From: CALESS01 sp964405455
GTDB taxonomy: Bacteria > Chloroflexota > Anaerolineae > Anaerolineales > Anaerolineaceae
DNA length: 64,000 bases
Direction: 5' to 3'
Assembly: GCA_964405455.1 (NCBI GenBank)
Contig: CAYOOA010000008.1
Span: forward strand, 1-64,000
Position 1 is the stretch's first letter; each line of letters opens with the position of its first letter. The notes under the pieces were generated by a model. That model saw nothing but the letters and a program-made list of their open reading frames with translations. It did not search any database and had not been told where the DNA came from. A program made the translations under genes and the position numbers. This document shows positions 53,945 through 62,363 of this stretch, one piece after another.

Positions 53945-55946
53945 GTAATCTTAACTCCTGCAGAATCGCTGAGATAAAGTCGAATAATTGGTTGAAGAGC
54001 ACATACAGGATATATCCGGTTAGTACAAATAGAGCCATGGTGAATAGAGTTAGCAGAACATTCCGCACTGTCTCCCAGAAAGAATAGTTGTGAATCTCCT
54101 TCACCATGATGAATAACATCATCCCGGTCCAGAAATACATAATTTGCATGGAAAATGTGTAGATGAAGTATTCGTTTCCGGTCAGAACCCTTGAAATGAG
54201 GGCTATCGGCAGGGCAAACAAAACATATGGGAATAAGCTATACGCGCTGCCAATCACTACATCTCGTATGCGGCCTTCACCATCACTAATTGTGGAAATT
54301 AGATAATTTGCAGCGTTCCAGAGGATTATGGCCACAACCGTGTAAAGAATGACATTCTCAGGGTAAATATACTGCGGCGATGGATAGGGTGAAAACACAA
54401 ATCCGGTCAGGTAGAGAGAAAGCACCCTGACAATAATGACCCAGGCATAAATGATGAATGCAAAGGTCAAGCTTCCGCGCCGGTTCTTTTTAATGTAATA
54501 GTAACTGTCCGCAGGCTGTCCGATAAAACGGAACATGAACGTGAAATCGTCATATAGTTTAAAGCGGTGGAGGTCGGCGAACCATTTACGGACCGGATCA
54601 AACCACTTGTAGCGTTTATCCAACCGCTTCACAGTGCCCTGGACAATTGCCAGGCCCACCAATACCAGGATGGCAGTGGTCAGGTATTTTTGCAGTCCCA
54701 GGTTACGAAGCTCCCAGTAAGCCTGTGAAAAACCGCTTTTATACTCGGCATATTTATAATAGGCCAGGGCATCATTGAAATCCCGTTCCTTGAAATACGC
54801 ATCGGCGATCGCCTGGTAGGCCATGATATAGGACCCGTTGGAATTCAGGACGGTTTCAAAGTACGGCTTTGCCTCCGTATAAAATCCGCCCATATAAAGC
54901 CGGACACCGTTATGGACCTGCTTGGCAAAACCCGTCGTCTGGTAAATGACAATGGCATTTTTCTCTTTATCCAGGACATAGATAAAATCCTGGTAGCGAT
55001 CGATCCCCGTCGGATTACGCAGGGTACCCAGCCTTTGGTCCCCTTTATCTTGTGCACCAAAGACAAATAACAATGTTCCATTCGAGTCGTATTCATAAAT
55101 CTGGCCGGTGGCATCCACCGCCAGCACCAGGCCCTCATCGCTTATGTTGATATCCCGGAAGGTTGTGGAACCTAGCGAATTGGGGAAAATATTTTTCCCG
55201 GCGACAGTGAACTTGCGAATACTCTTGGTCCTGGAAGTCCCAGCCGTGATGGTGTACACCATCGATTGGCTGTCAATACCAAGATTGGAGGGGGAAGCTG
55301 CTTCGTTTTTTACAAATTGGGCCAGCTGTTCCTTGGTCAAAAACGTGCGCTGTAAAATCATCTTCAACGACATGGTAGATGTGTTGGCCCCAAAGTAGCC
55401 GATGAAGTTCCCATTGGTATTCATCTGGGCCACACCGTCCACCGAACCTTCGCTGATGATATACACGTTCTTTCGCGCATCCACGGCAATCTTGCGGGGC
55501 AGGAATTCCCTGGTCTTTCCAAAAAGCGGTTCTACAGGACGCCCAAATTCCTTGATCAAGTTCCCATCTTTGTCCAGGATTTCGATCGTATTTTTCCCCG
55601 CATCAGCGACATAAAGCGTGCCGTCTGAATCCACAAACAGGCCGGTCGGGCTTTGCAGGGTTCCTTCGCCGTAGGAAGCGACTTCCTGGAAGTCTTTCAG
55701 CTTTAAAATCCGGCCGTTGCCTGTATCAGCTATGTACACCATCCCATCCTTGGTGATGAACATGTCCTCAGCCCCCTTGATGGGCAAATCCACTTCAGAA
55801 TAGGGGCTGTATGCATCCTGGGTCATGTAAAGCCTCCCGCCGGGACCCAGCGCCCAGGTGGTATAAGGCGATTCAGCATTCGCACTGGAGGCCGTCAAAA
55901 ACAGGATGGTGACAACAAAAATGAGTCGGGCTAGTTTTTTCATCAT
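53937..55946 (-). CDS. NHL-propeller/TPR/YIP1 membrane fusion protein
   Basis: The 669-residue product has a signal peptide, then NHL beta-propeller repeats (GMVYIADTGNGRILKLKDF, GTLYVADAGKNTIEILDKDG and FIYVLDKEKNAIVIY) to about residue 350. A TPR-like helical region follows (DFNDALAYYKYAEYKSGF), and then a C-terminal YIP1-type module with about six membrane helices. The propeller should face the outside and the YIP1 part lie in the membrane. Its role in the locus is unknown; it may act as a scaffold or sensor. It overlaps the upstream permease by four bases. Confidence 0.8.
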   Translation of the reverse strand: MMKKLARLIFVVTILFLTASSANAESPYTTWALGPGGRLYMTQDAYSPYSEVDLPIKGAEDMFITKDGMVYIADTGNGRILKLKDFQEVASYGEGTLQSPTGLFVDSDGTLYVADAGKNTIEILDKDGNLIKEFGRPVEPLFGKTREFLPRKIAVDARKNVYIISEGSVDGVAQMNTNGNFIGYFGANTSTMSLKMILQRTFLTKEQLAQFVKNEAASPSNLGIDSQSMVYTITAGTSRTKSIRKFTVAGKNIFPNSLGSTTFRDINISDEGLVLAVDATGQIYEYDSNGTLLFVFGAQDKGDQRLGTLRNPTGIDRYQDFIYVLDKEKNAIVIYQTTGFAKQVHNGVRLYMGGFYTEAKPYFETVLNSNGSYIMAYQAIADAYFKERDFNDALAYYKYAEYKSGFSQAYWELRNLGLQKYLTTAILVLVGLAIVQGTVKRLDKRYKWFDPVRKWFADLHRFKLYDDFTFMFRFIGQPADSYYYIKKNRRGSLTFAFIIYAWVIIVRVLSLYLTGFVFSPYPSPQYIYPENVILYTVVAIILWNAANYLISTISDGEGRIRDVVIGSAYSLFPYVLFALPIALISRVLTGNEYFIYTFSMQIMYFWTGMMLFIMVKEIHNYSFWETVRNVLLTLFTMALFVLTGYILYVLFNQLFDFISAILQELRLRG

Positions 55947-56848
55947 TTAAGTCCTGAATGTGACATCGTGCTCATGACCTGGGACTGCAGGAAAATGAAG
56001 ATGATCAGGTTGGGCAGGAAACTGATCAATGCCGCAGCGGCCGTAATTCCCTGGCCGGCTACGGTATTGGCGCCGCTGGATGTTGAAGTCAATGTAGAAA
56101 GGTAAAAAGCGAATGTCTTCAGACTTTCATTGTTAATATAGAGCGATGAGGTATCCGCATTATTCCAGGTCGCCTGGAAGGCCAAAATGGCGATTGTGGC
56201 AATGGCAGGCTTGATCATGGGCATAATGATCTTCCAGTAAATCCAAACATCCGTTGCGCCGTCTATTTGGGCAGCCTCGATCACCTCGTCCGGAATACCG
56301 TCAATAAACTGCTTGACCAGGAACAGGCCAACCGGCATGGCCAGGGCAGGAAGGACATGAACCCAGTAGGTATCCATGAGTTGCAGTTTATCAATGATCA
56401 GGAAGCGGGGAATGGTTACCGCAATCGGCACGAACATTAGAGCCACGGTATTAATGGCGAATAAAGTCTTCTTTAGTTTGAATTTCTTTTTGGATAATGC
56501 ATAGGCAGCCATCGAGGAAACCACGATGGAAGCAGCAACCGTAACCAGCGTGATGGTGATGCTATTGAAGAGATAACGGCTTACCGGGATGCCAGAATTG
56601 GACATCCTCGAGAACAAATCAGTGAAGTTCTTAAAGGTTGGATTGATCACAAAAAAGCGGGGCGGATAGGCAAACAGCTCGTCCGGTGGCTTGAAAGCAT
56701 TGGAGAAGATGAAGACAATCGGTAACAGCATGAGGAGGACCAGCGGGAGAAGAATGATGTAAAACTTGATCTGGCTAACATGGAAGCCCTTGGGATTAAT
56801 CCCGCTGTGATGAAATCCTGAAAATCGAGAGAACCGTTTTTTCATCAT
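55943..56848 (-). CDS. ABC sugar permease, MalG-type (pair 1)
   Basis: The 301-residue product has six hydrophobic segments and the EAA motif EAAQIDGATDVWIYWKIIMP. It is the MalG-like half of a second CUT1 transporter, with its MalF-like partner nine bases upstream. It ends on a four-base overlap with the NHL-YIP1 gene, which shows translational coupling. Confidence 0.93.
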   Translation of the reverse strand: MMKKRFSRFSGFHHSGINPKGFHVSQIKFYIILLPLVLLMLLPIVFIFSNAFKPPDELFAYPPRFFVINPTFKNFTDLFSRMSNSGIPVSRYLFNSITITLVTVAASIVVSSMAAYALSKKKFKLKKTLFAINTVALMFVPIAVTIPRFLIIDKLQLMDTYWVHVLPALAMPVGLFLVKQFIDGIPDEVIEAAQIDGATDVWIYWKIIMPMIKPAIATIAILAFQATWNNADTSSLYINNESLKTFAFYLSTLTSTSSGANTVAGQGITAAAALISFLPNLIIFIFLQSQVMSTMSHSGLK

Positions 56849-56857
56849 GATTTCTCC

Positions 56858-57784
56858 CTAGTTCTCGCTGCTGAATAAGCCGTTGGCCAGGCGGTTGAAC
56901 AGGAGCACCATCAACAACAAGACCACGGAAACCGCCGCTGCATAACCCATTTCGTACCTGAGGAAACCAAAATCCTCAATATGGTTGACGATCAACTGCC
57001 CGGCGTATTGCGGTGTTGGATTGCCGCCAGAAAGAGTAACGCCAATCGCACCGGCATTGAATGTGCCCACAATCGCCATCACTGCGCCAAATAACATCTG
57101 GGGCTTCATGGAGGGAATGGTGATGTTAACAATCTCCTGATAGCGGTTGCTGATGCCATCCAGGCTGCCTGCTTCGTAGAGCTCCGGATTGATTTCCAGG
57201 ATTCCGGCCAGCATAGCCAGGAAACCCACACCCATACTGCTCCACAGGGTCACGACGATCATGATGGTCATCAGGTACTGCGGCGATTGCAACCACTGGA
57301 TGGGTTCCTGGATAAGATTCAAACCCAGGAGGAAACTGTTTAAATATCCATTCTGATCGCCGCTAAACAGTGTTTTCCAGACTACAGCCATTGCCACACC
57401 GGAAGTCATCGAGGGTGAATACAGGATGAGTGCCATCACTGTCCGCGGCGCCTTGGGAAGTTGCGAAAGGATCCAGGCCAGCATGAAGGACAAGATATAC
57501 CCACCCGGTCCCACAATCACGGCGAATTTGATCGTGTTTGGCAGAACATATTTCATGAAAATGTCATCCTGGGTGAGCATGACGACATAATTCTTTAACC
57601 CGATGAACTTCGGGAATTGGATGGTATCAAAGTTGGTGAATGACAAAAGGAAGGCTACGAGCACCGGAACAATGATGAAGATGATGAACATGAGGGCATA
57701 AAATCCGAGAAATCCGTAAGCACTTCCCTCACGGTAAAGCCACATCTTCAAATTCTCAGACCATCGGTTTAAGATTGTCTTCAT
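56858..57784 (-). CDS. ABC sugar permease, MalF-type (pair 1)
   Basis: The 308-residue product has six hydrophobic segments and an EAA-type loop (YEAGSLDGISNRYQEIVNITIP), in which EAA reads EAG. It partners the permease just downstream. ATG 57784 gives a four-base ATGA overlap with the large solute-binding fusion gene, which is tight coupling of binding protein and channel. Confidence 0.93.
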   Translation of the reverse strand: MKTILNRWSENLKMWLYREGSAYGFLGFYALMFIIFIIVPVLVAFLLSFTNFDTIQFPKFIGLKNYVVMLTQDDIFMKYVLPNTIKFAVIVGPGGYILSFMLAWILSQLPKAPRTVMALILYSPSMTSGVAMAVVWKTLFSGDQNGYLNSFLLGLNLIQEPIQWLQSPQYLMTIMIVVTLWSSMGVGFLAMLAGILEINPELYEAGSLDGISNRYQEIVNITIPSMKPQMLFGAVMAIVGTFNAGAIGVTLSGGNPTPQYAGQLIVNHIEDFGFLRYEMGYAAAVSVVLLLMVLLFNRLANGLFSSEN

Positions 57785-60690
57785 TTGTTCGCCATCCAAT
57801 CTTTGACGGTTTCAATGGTTGGCACCTTGAATTCCTTCACCTTGACCCCGTTCTGAAGGTAGCCAAACTCCTCCATTTTACGGGTGATTTCACGGTTAAT
57901 GATGATGATCGAATTGTCGATTGCCACCCGTGGATTAACTCCATCAAATACAATCCGGTTCCAGGCGTTGCTCAATTCCCGTTCTTGCATATAGCTGCCG
58001 GGCAGTTTCACTGGTTCCTGCAGCCATTGCCATTGTTCCAGGATGACCTGTTTATGCTCATCCGGGATCGGCGAATATTTGAACGCCTCAAGGTTGGCCG
58101 AGCTCCACAGATATTCGAGGCCGTAATTCAGGATCAATTGCTGTTGGAAATCCACCTGGGTTTCAGTGGACATCCACCATTTCATAAACTCCCAGGCTTC
58201 CTTGGGTTTTTCCGTATTGCGGAACATAATGCAAGCTTGAGCGGATCCGGTGGCATACCGATTCTGGGTGCCGTCTTCCAGGACAGTCGCCGGATAAAGA
58301 TCGATCCCCCATAAGCCGGTCAGTTCCGGGGCAGCTGTCAACAGCTTGATGTAGGTTTCAAAATTTGACACTCCGATTGGCAAGCTGCCGTAACGGAAAC
58401 TATCATAGAAGCTGGACGTGGTCAGTGGCATGCCGTAGATGGTGAAACTCTCCGCCATGAACTTGATCCCCTTGATGGCGGCATCGCTGCCCAGGCCGGT
58501 GGAGAAGCCGTCCTGACTGTAAAGCTCTGCGCCCTGGTTGAAAATATAGGGCGCTGTCATCAGGTAACCCTTGCTGCCGCTTCCGCTGGAAAGGGGCGTG
58601 TTGAAATTCATCCCGTACCGCTGTAATTCGGGCAAGATTCCAATGACATCATCCCAGGTCTTTGGAATGGGGATACCCAGGGAATCCATAATGTCTTTCC
58701 GGTAATAAGTTACCCAGAAATCTTGTGTCTCGGGCAGCGCATATGCCGAATCATTGATAATGTAGCTCAACAACGCTCCAGGTGAGAACACGTGGATATA
58801 CGAATCAAAATCATCGAAAGAACGCAAATCATATAATGCATTGCGGATGGCCAGTTCATACGGGACATTGGTACTTACCCCCAGTGCCACATCCGGTTGG
58901 ATGCCTGCGGCATTGGCCAGAACCAGTTTCGACTCATCCGGCATGATCGTAAACTTGACACTGATGCCGGTTTCTTTGGTAAATGTCTCATCCGTCATGG
59001 ATTGGAGCAAATCCACGTACTGGCGCGGTCGATTCACCCATACTTCTATTTCGTTCTTCCCGGCCCCGATGGATTGATACAGGTTGGGCCGGAAGGAATA
59101 AACAAAGCGTTTGATTCCTTCAGAGAAGGACCTGGAAAATGGAATCTTGGTCTCTTGCGGCAGGGTATCCGGAGAATGGATAAAAATCTTGTCCAGGAGC
59201 AGCGGTTGGCCTTGCAGTGAGGGAAGAATGTTACCAAGCAGTTGGGCTGCCGAGCCTGATCCTTCCGAGAAGCGATTCATCCGCGAGGGGATTTTATCGG
59301 GATCCTGAGCCAGGTAGAGGATGTTATCTATGGCCATCTGGTAGGACAGGATTTCCTGGGATGCACCGCTCTGGTTGATGGCCAGCAACACTGCCTTGTC
59401 CTTGCTCAAATCATCTGCAATGGCGATCAATTGTTCCTTGATATCCGGAATATAGTCCGAGATCACCCACTCCTTGTAAGGATCTTCCTGGCCGCCGGTC
59501 AGCTTCTTGATCTGCAGGGATAATGTATTGATATCAACCAGCACCTTCTTAACCTTTTCAATGGCTGAATAGTAAGGTGAGTTATTGGCTTCAATTCCAA
59601 GAGTATTTCGGCCCTTTTTCAGGTAGATCTTGAACGGGGTGTCACCGCCCAGGGTGATATTAGCCCATTGAGGGGAATAACTGAACGGTACTGCGTTCAA
59701 TTCATCAAACAAGACCTGATCATTAATTGTAATTCGGCGGAAGACAGTAAAGCTGCTCTTAAAATTCTGGATCGCGCGCAAGGTGATGTTATACATGCCA
59801 TCCTGGGGCGCATCAAATTCGTAATAAACGGTGGTCCCACTGCGCTTCCAGTTCTCACCGCCCAGGGTATTTAATAAAAGTTTGTATGTATCATAGGGAG
59901 TTACAGTCAAATTACGGTCATTGATCGCGCGAATGGAGGTGTCATTCTTAAAGGCGGGATGTTCGGCTTCCAATTCAATCATCACGCCTGAGGTGTCGTT
60001 TGCCGGATTTTCCTGAAGATAATCAATATAGGCTGGATATTTGAAAAACGCGTCAATATAAATACTGCCCAGGTACATCGATTCTTTGGTCAAAGAAAAC
60101 TGGAATACGTGCTCTCCGCTGGTCAGGTGGATTTGAATGGGATAAGGCAGGCTGAAATTTGCATCCCGCATGGGCACTTTGCTCCAGCGGACCAGCCTTT
60201 CCTGGCGGATGAGACCCTCGTTTCCATAACGATCCAACGGAAAAATATTAGTACTGTCTTTATAGAAAATTGGGAAAATGATGCGCTGTGTCTCCTTCGA
60301 TGGAAGCTGGTTGTCAACCAGGAGGAGACCTTCAGGAGTATTGATGAATGAATCCGCAGTAGCTGCCAGATCAAACGAAACAGAGTAATCTCCATCTTCA
60401 ACGATATCGACTTTAAATTGAACTGTCTCCCCCTGCTTTAGAAGGATGCTTGGCTTTGAATACTGTCCAGTTATGTTGTCATTGGCCAGTGGCAGTCCGA
60501 ATTTATCCGCTGAAATTTCGATTTCTCCAGCGCCCTTCGAACTTAGTTCAGGACTTGATGGAGAAGAAATGGCTGTCCCCGATTGGTCTGCAGCAAGGGA
60601 TGCACTCGCTGAAATTGGCAGCGTTCCGATTAAGATCAGGATAGTCCCTAGAACACGTAAAAATCTTAAGCGTTTAGTCGGCATACCCAT
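57781..60690 (-). CDS. Large exported solute-binding protein fused to CBM-like domains
   Basis: The 969-residue product has a signal peptide and then two beta-sandwich modules. The second (IELEAEHPAFKNDTSIRAIN to TVYYEFDAPQDGMYNITLRA) resembles CBM35/CBM6 sugar-binding domains. After a helical linker, residues from about 550 to the end form a CUT1-type solute-binding fold (VLANAAGIQPDVALG, YYRKDIMDSLGIPIPKTWDDV, NTEKPKEAWEFMKWWMS). It should capture a polymer and present it to the permeases coupled to it. It is more than twice the normal length for a binding protein. Confidence 0.83.
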   Translation of the reverse strand: MGMPTKRLRFLRVLGTILILIGTLPISASASLAADQSGTAISSPSSPELSSKGAGEIEISADKFGLPLANDNITGQYSKPSILLKQGETVQFKVDIVEDGDYSVSFDLAATADSFINTPEGLLLVDNQLPSKETQRIIFPIFYKDSTNIFPLDRYGNEGLIRQERLVRWSKVPMRDANFSLPYPIQIHLTSGEHVFQFSLTKESMYLGSIYIDAFFKYPAYIDYLQENPANDTSGVMIELEAEHPAFKNDTSIRAINDRNLTVTPYDTYKLLLNTLGGENWKRSGTTVYYEFDAPQDGMYNITLRAIQNFKSSFTVFRRITINDQVLFDELNAVPFSYSPQWANITLGGDTPFKIYLKKGRNTLGIEANNSPYYSAIEKVKKVLVDINTLSLQIKKLTGGQEDPYKEWVISDYIPDIKEQLIAIADDLSKDKAVLLAINQSGASQEILSYQMAIDNILYLAQDPDKIPSRMNRFSEGSGSAAQLLGNILPSLQGQPLLLDKIFIHSPDTLPQETKIPFSRSFSEGIKRFVYSFRPNLYQSIGAGKNEIEVWVNRPRQYVDLLQSMTDETFTKETGISVKFTIMPDESKLVLANAAGIQPDVALGVSTNVPYELAIRNALYDLRSFDDFDSYIHVFSPGALLSYIINDSAYALPETQDFWVTYYRKDIMDSLGIPIPKTWDDVIGILPELQRYGMNFNTPLSSGSGSKGYLMTAPYIFNQGAELYSQDGFSTGLGSDAAIKGIKFMAESFTIYGMPLTTSSFYDSFRYGSLPIGVSNFETYIKLLTAAPELTGLWGIDLYPATVLEDGTQNRYATGSAQACIMFRNTEKPKEAWEFMKWWMSTETQVDFQQQLILNYGLEYLWSSANLEAFKYSPIPDEHKQVILEQWQWLQEPVKLPGSYMQERELSNAWNRIVFDGVNPRVAIDNSIIIINREITRKMEEFGYLQNGVKVKEFKVPTIETVKDWMANK

Positions 60691-60712
60691 TACCCTGGCC
60701 TTCTCCTAATTT

Positions 60713-60742
60713 GGAGGGCGTTGTTTTCACACAACGCCCTCC
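60713..60742. terminator. Intercistronic hairpin between the two binding-protein genes
   Basis: A perfect 12-bp stem (60713-60724 with 60731-60742) with a six-base loop. On the transcribed minus strand it follows the first binding-protein gene but lacks a U run, so partial readthrough or mRNA stabilisation is likely, as for malE-type genes made in excess over permeases. Confidence 0.6.
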
Positions 60743-60756
60743 TTTTTGGAAATTTA

Positions 60757-62256
60757 CTACTTGTTCATCGCAGCGGCTGCATCTGCCATCGTCTTGTTGG
60801 CGAATTCCTCGAGCTTCGCGGCATAATCCTCATATTTGTACTTGCCCGAATCGGAGAAATTGAACATGTACCACATGTTCACGTCCTTATCATCGCCAAT
60901 ATCGATACCTGGCTTGCCTTCCCAGCGGGCATTGATATAGCCGGGAACGATTTTTGCCAACGATTCGACCATGCTGTTATCCAGGTTCTCCAGAGCCTTA
61001 TTGATGCCTGGCTTGTCCACAAAGGTCTTATACAGGGCCAGTGAGTCCGCATCTACGGAGACCGGGAGCTTGGGCGCTGATTTCATCGCTTTGGCCAATT
61101 CCGCTTCCTTGATATAGGCTTCCTTTGAGAAAGTCATCCACTTGGCGAAATTATAAGCTTCCTGCAGATTGGCGGCAGTCTTGGAGACAACCATCACATC
61201 AAACACGATGGCCTGGTTACCGCCCGGGGCGCCCACAAAGTCCCAGTTGAAGGTGGCGCTTTGTACATAATTCGGCACCGACCAGGAGGCATCCCAGCGG
61301 ATACCCACTTCCTGGTTCAGGAACAGTTCCCACGGCCCGGTGGACTTGAAGTTCTTTTTCTGCTCGTCTGTCAGCCCCTGCCATGTGTATGGTTTAACCT
61401 CGGCGTATTTCTGAACGGCGGCCTTGAAGGCAGCAGAGTCATAATTCATCTTGGTGCCGTCATAGCCGAACCATTTCAGGTTGGGATCAATAGTGTTCGG
61501 GATCCAGCCCATGACAAATTCCTGCTCATCCAGGCCGAGAATTCCCTTGGAAATGTTATTCATGGCAGTGACTGCATTGTCAAAGTCTTCAACTGTCCAG
61601 CCATATACCGGTGCATCCAGGTTATTCTTTTCGTAAAGATCCTGGTTGACGAAATAGCCCATGATGAATTGGGCGGCCGGCAGTCCCAATACCTTATCGC
61701 CGTAGGTGAAGGATTTCTTCAGGGCCAGGGGAACATCCACCCAATCCGGGTCATCCTTAACGAACGCTGAGAGATCCGCCACCCAGCCGTTCTGCACATA
61801 CAGCGGCACATTGTTGGCCATGAAGACATCCGGCAGTTCGCCCTTGGCTGCATACGCAGTCAGATTGGCTTCCCAGCCGCCTTCTGCAGACATATCCACG
61901 AATTCGATGGTCACATTCGGGTGCAAGTCTGTATACGCCTTGACCAACTGACGCTGGATGTTATTCTCTTCCTCTGTGCCCAGGTTCCAGTTGGCATAGC
62001 GCAGGGTGACTGGCTCGGGAACCGGGGTTTCGGTNNNNNNNNNNNNNNNNNNNNNNNNNNNNNNNNNNNNNNNNNNNNNNNNNNNNNNNNNNNNNNNNNN
62101 NNNNNNNNNNNNNNNNNNNNNNNNNNNNNNNNNNGGAACGGCGGTGGGTTCCGGCTGCGTGGCAGTTGGTGCAGCCGTCGGTGTCTGGCATCCAACAAGG
62201 CTGGCCACCAGGATGATAGAAAACAAGATTGTGATCAGTTTTGCTTGCGCTTTCAT
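60757..62256 (-). CDS. ABC sugar solute-binding lipoprotein (interrupted by assembly gap)
   Basis: The product starts with a lipoprotein signal peptide (lipobox SLVGC) and a Thr/Pro-rich linker, within which the gap falls. The CUT1-type binding fold follows, with VTLRYANWNLGTEEEN, ELPDVFMANNVPLY, AAQFIMGYFVNQDLYEKNN and the closing helices. GAGGAG precedes ATG 62256. About 465 residues are resolved. The true length of the linker is unknown. It lies 108 bp after the GH94 gene and ahead of the second binding protein, so it is the classical ligand receptor of the locus. Confidence 0.9.
   Translation of the reverse strand: MKAQAKLITILFSIILVASLVGCQTPTAAPTATQPEPTAVXXXXXXXXXXXXXXXXXXXXXXXXXXXXXXXXXXTETPVPEPVTLRYANWNLGTEEENNIQRQLVKAYTDLHPNVTIEFVDMSAEGGWEANLTAYAAKGELPDVFMANNVPLYVQNGWVADLSAFVKDDPDWVDVPLALKKSFTYGDKVLGLPAAQFIMGYFVNQDLYEKNNLDAPVYGWTVEDFDNAVTAMNNISKGILGLDEQEFVMGWIPNTIDPNLKWFGYDGTKMNYDSAAFKAAVQKYAEVKPYTWQGLTDEQKKNFKSTGPWELFLNQEVGIRWDASWSVPNYVQSATFNWDFVGAPGGNQAIVFDVMVVSKTAANLQEAYNFAKWMTFSKEAYIKEAELAKAMKSAPKLPVSVDADSLALYKTFVDKPGINKALENLDNSMVESLAKIVPGYINARWEGKPGIDIGDDKDVNMWYMFNFSDSGKYKYEDYAAKLEEFANKTMADAAAAMNK
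62035..62134. other. Assembly gap of 100 N in the binding-protein linker
   Basis: A scaffold placeholder of exactly 100 N. It lies inside a repetitive Thr/Pro linker; such repeats are a common cause of broken assembly. Confidence 0.99.
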
Positions 62257-62363
62257 TATCTTTTCTCCTCTGATTTGGTTATCGGCAAGTGTATGAGTAA
62301 CCACTGGATCCATTATTTAAGTTCTTTCGATATTCTTCTCCTTTCTTTTTCTTTTTTACCCGA

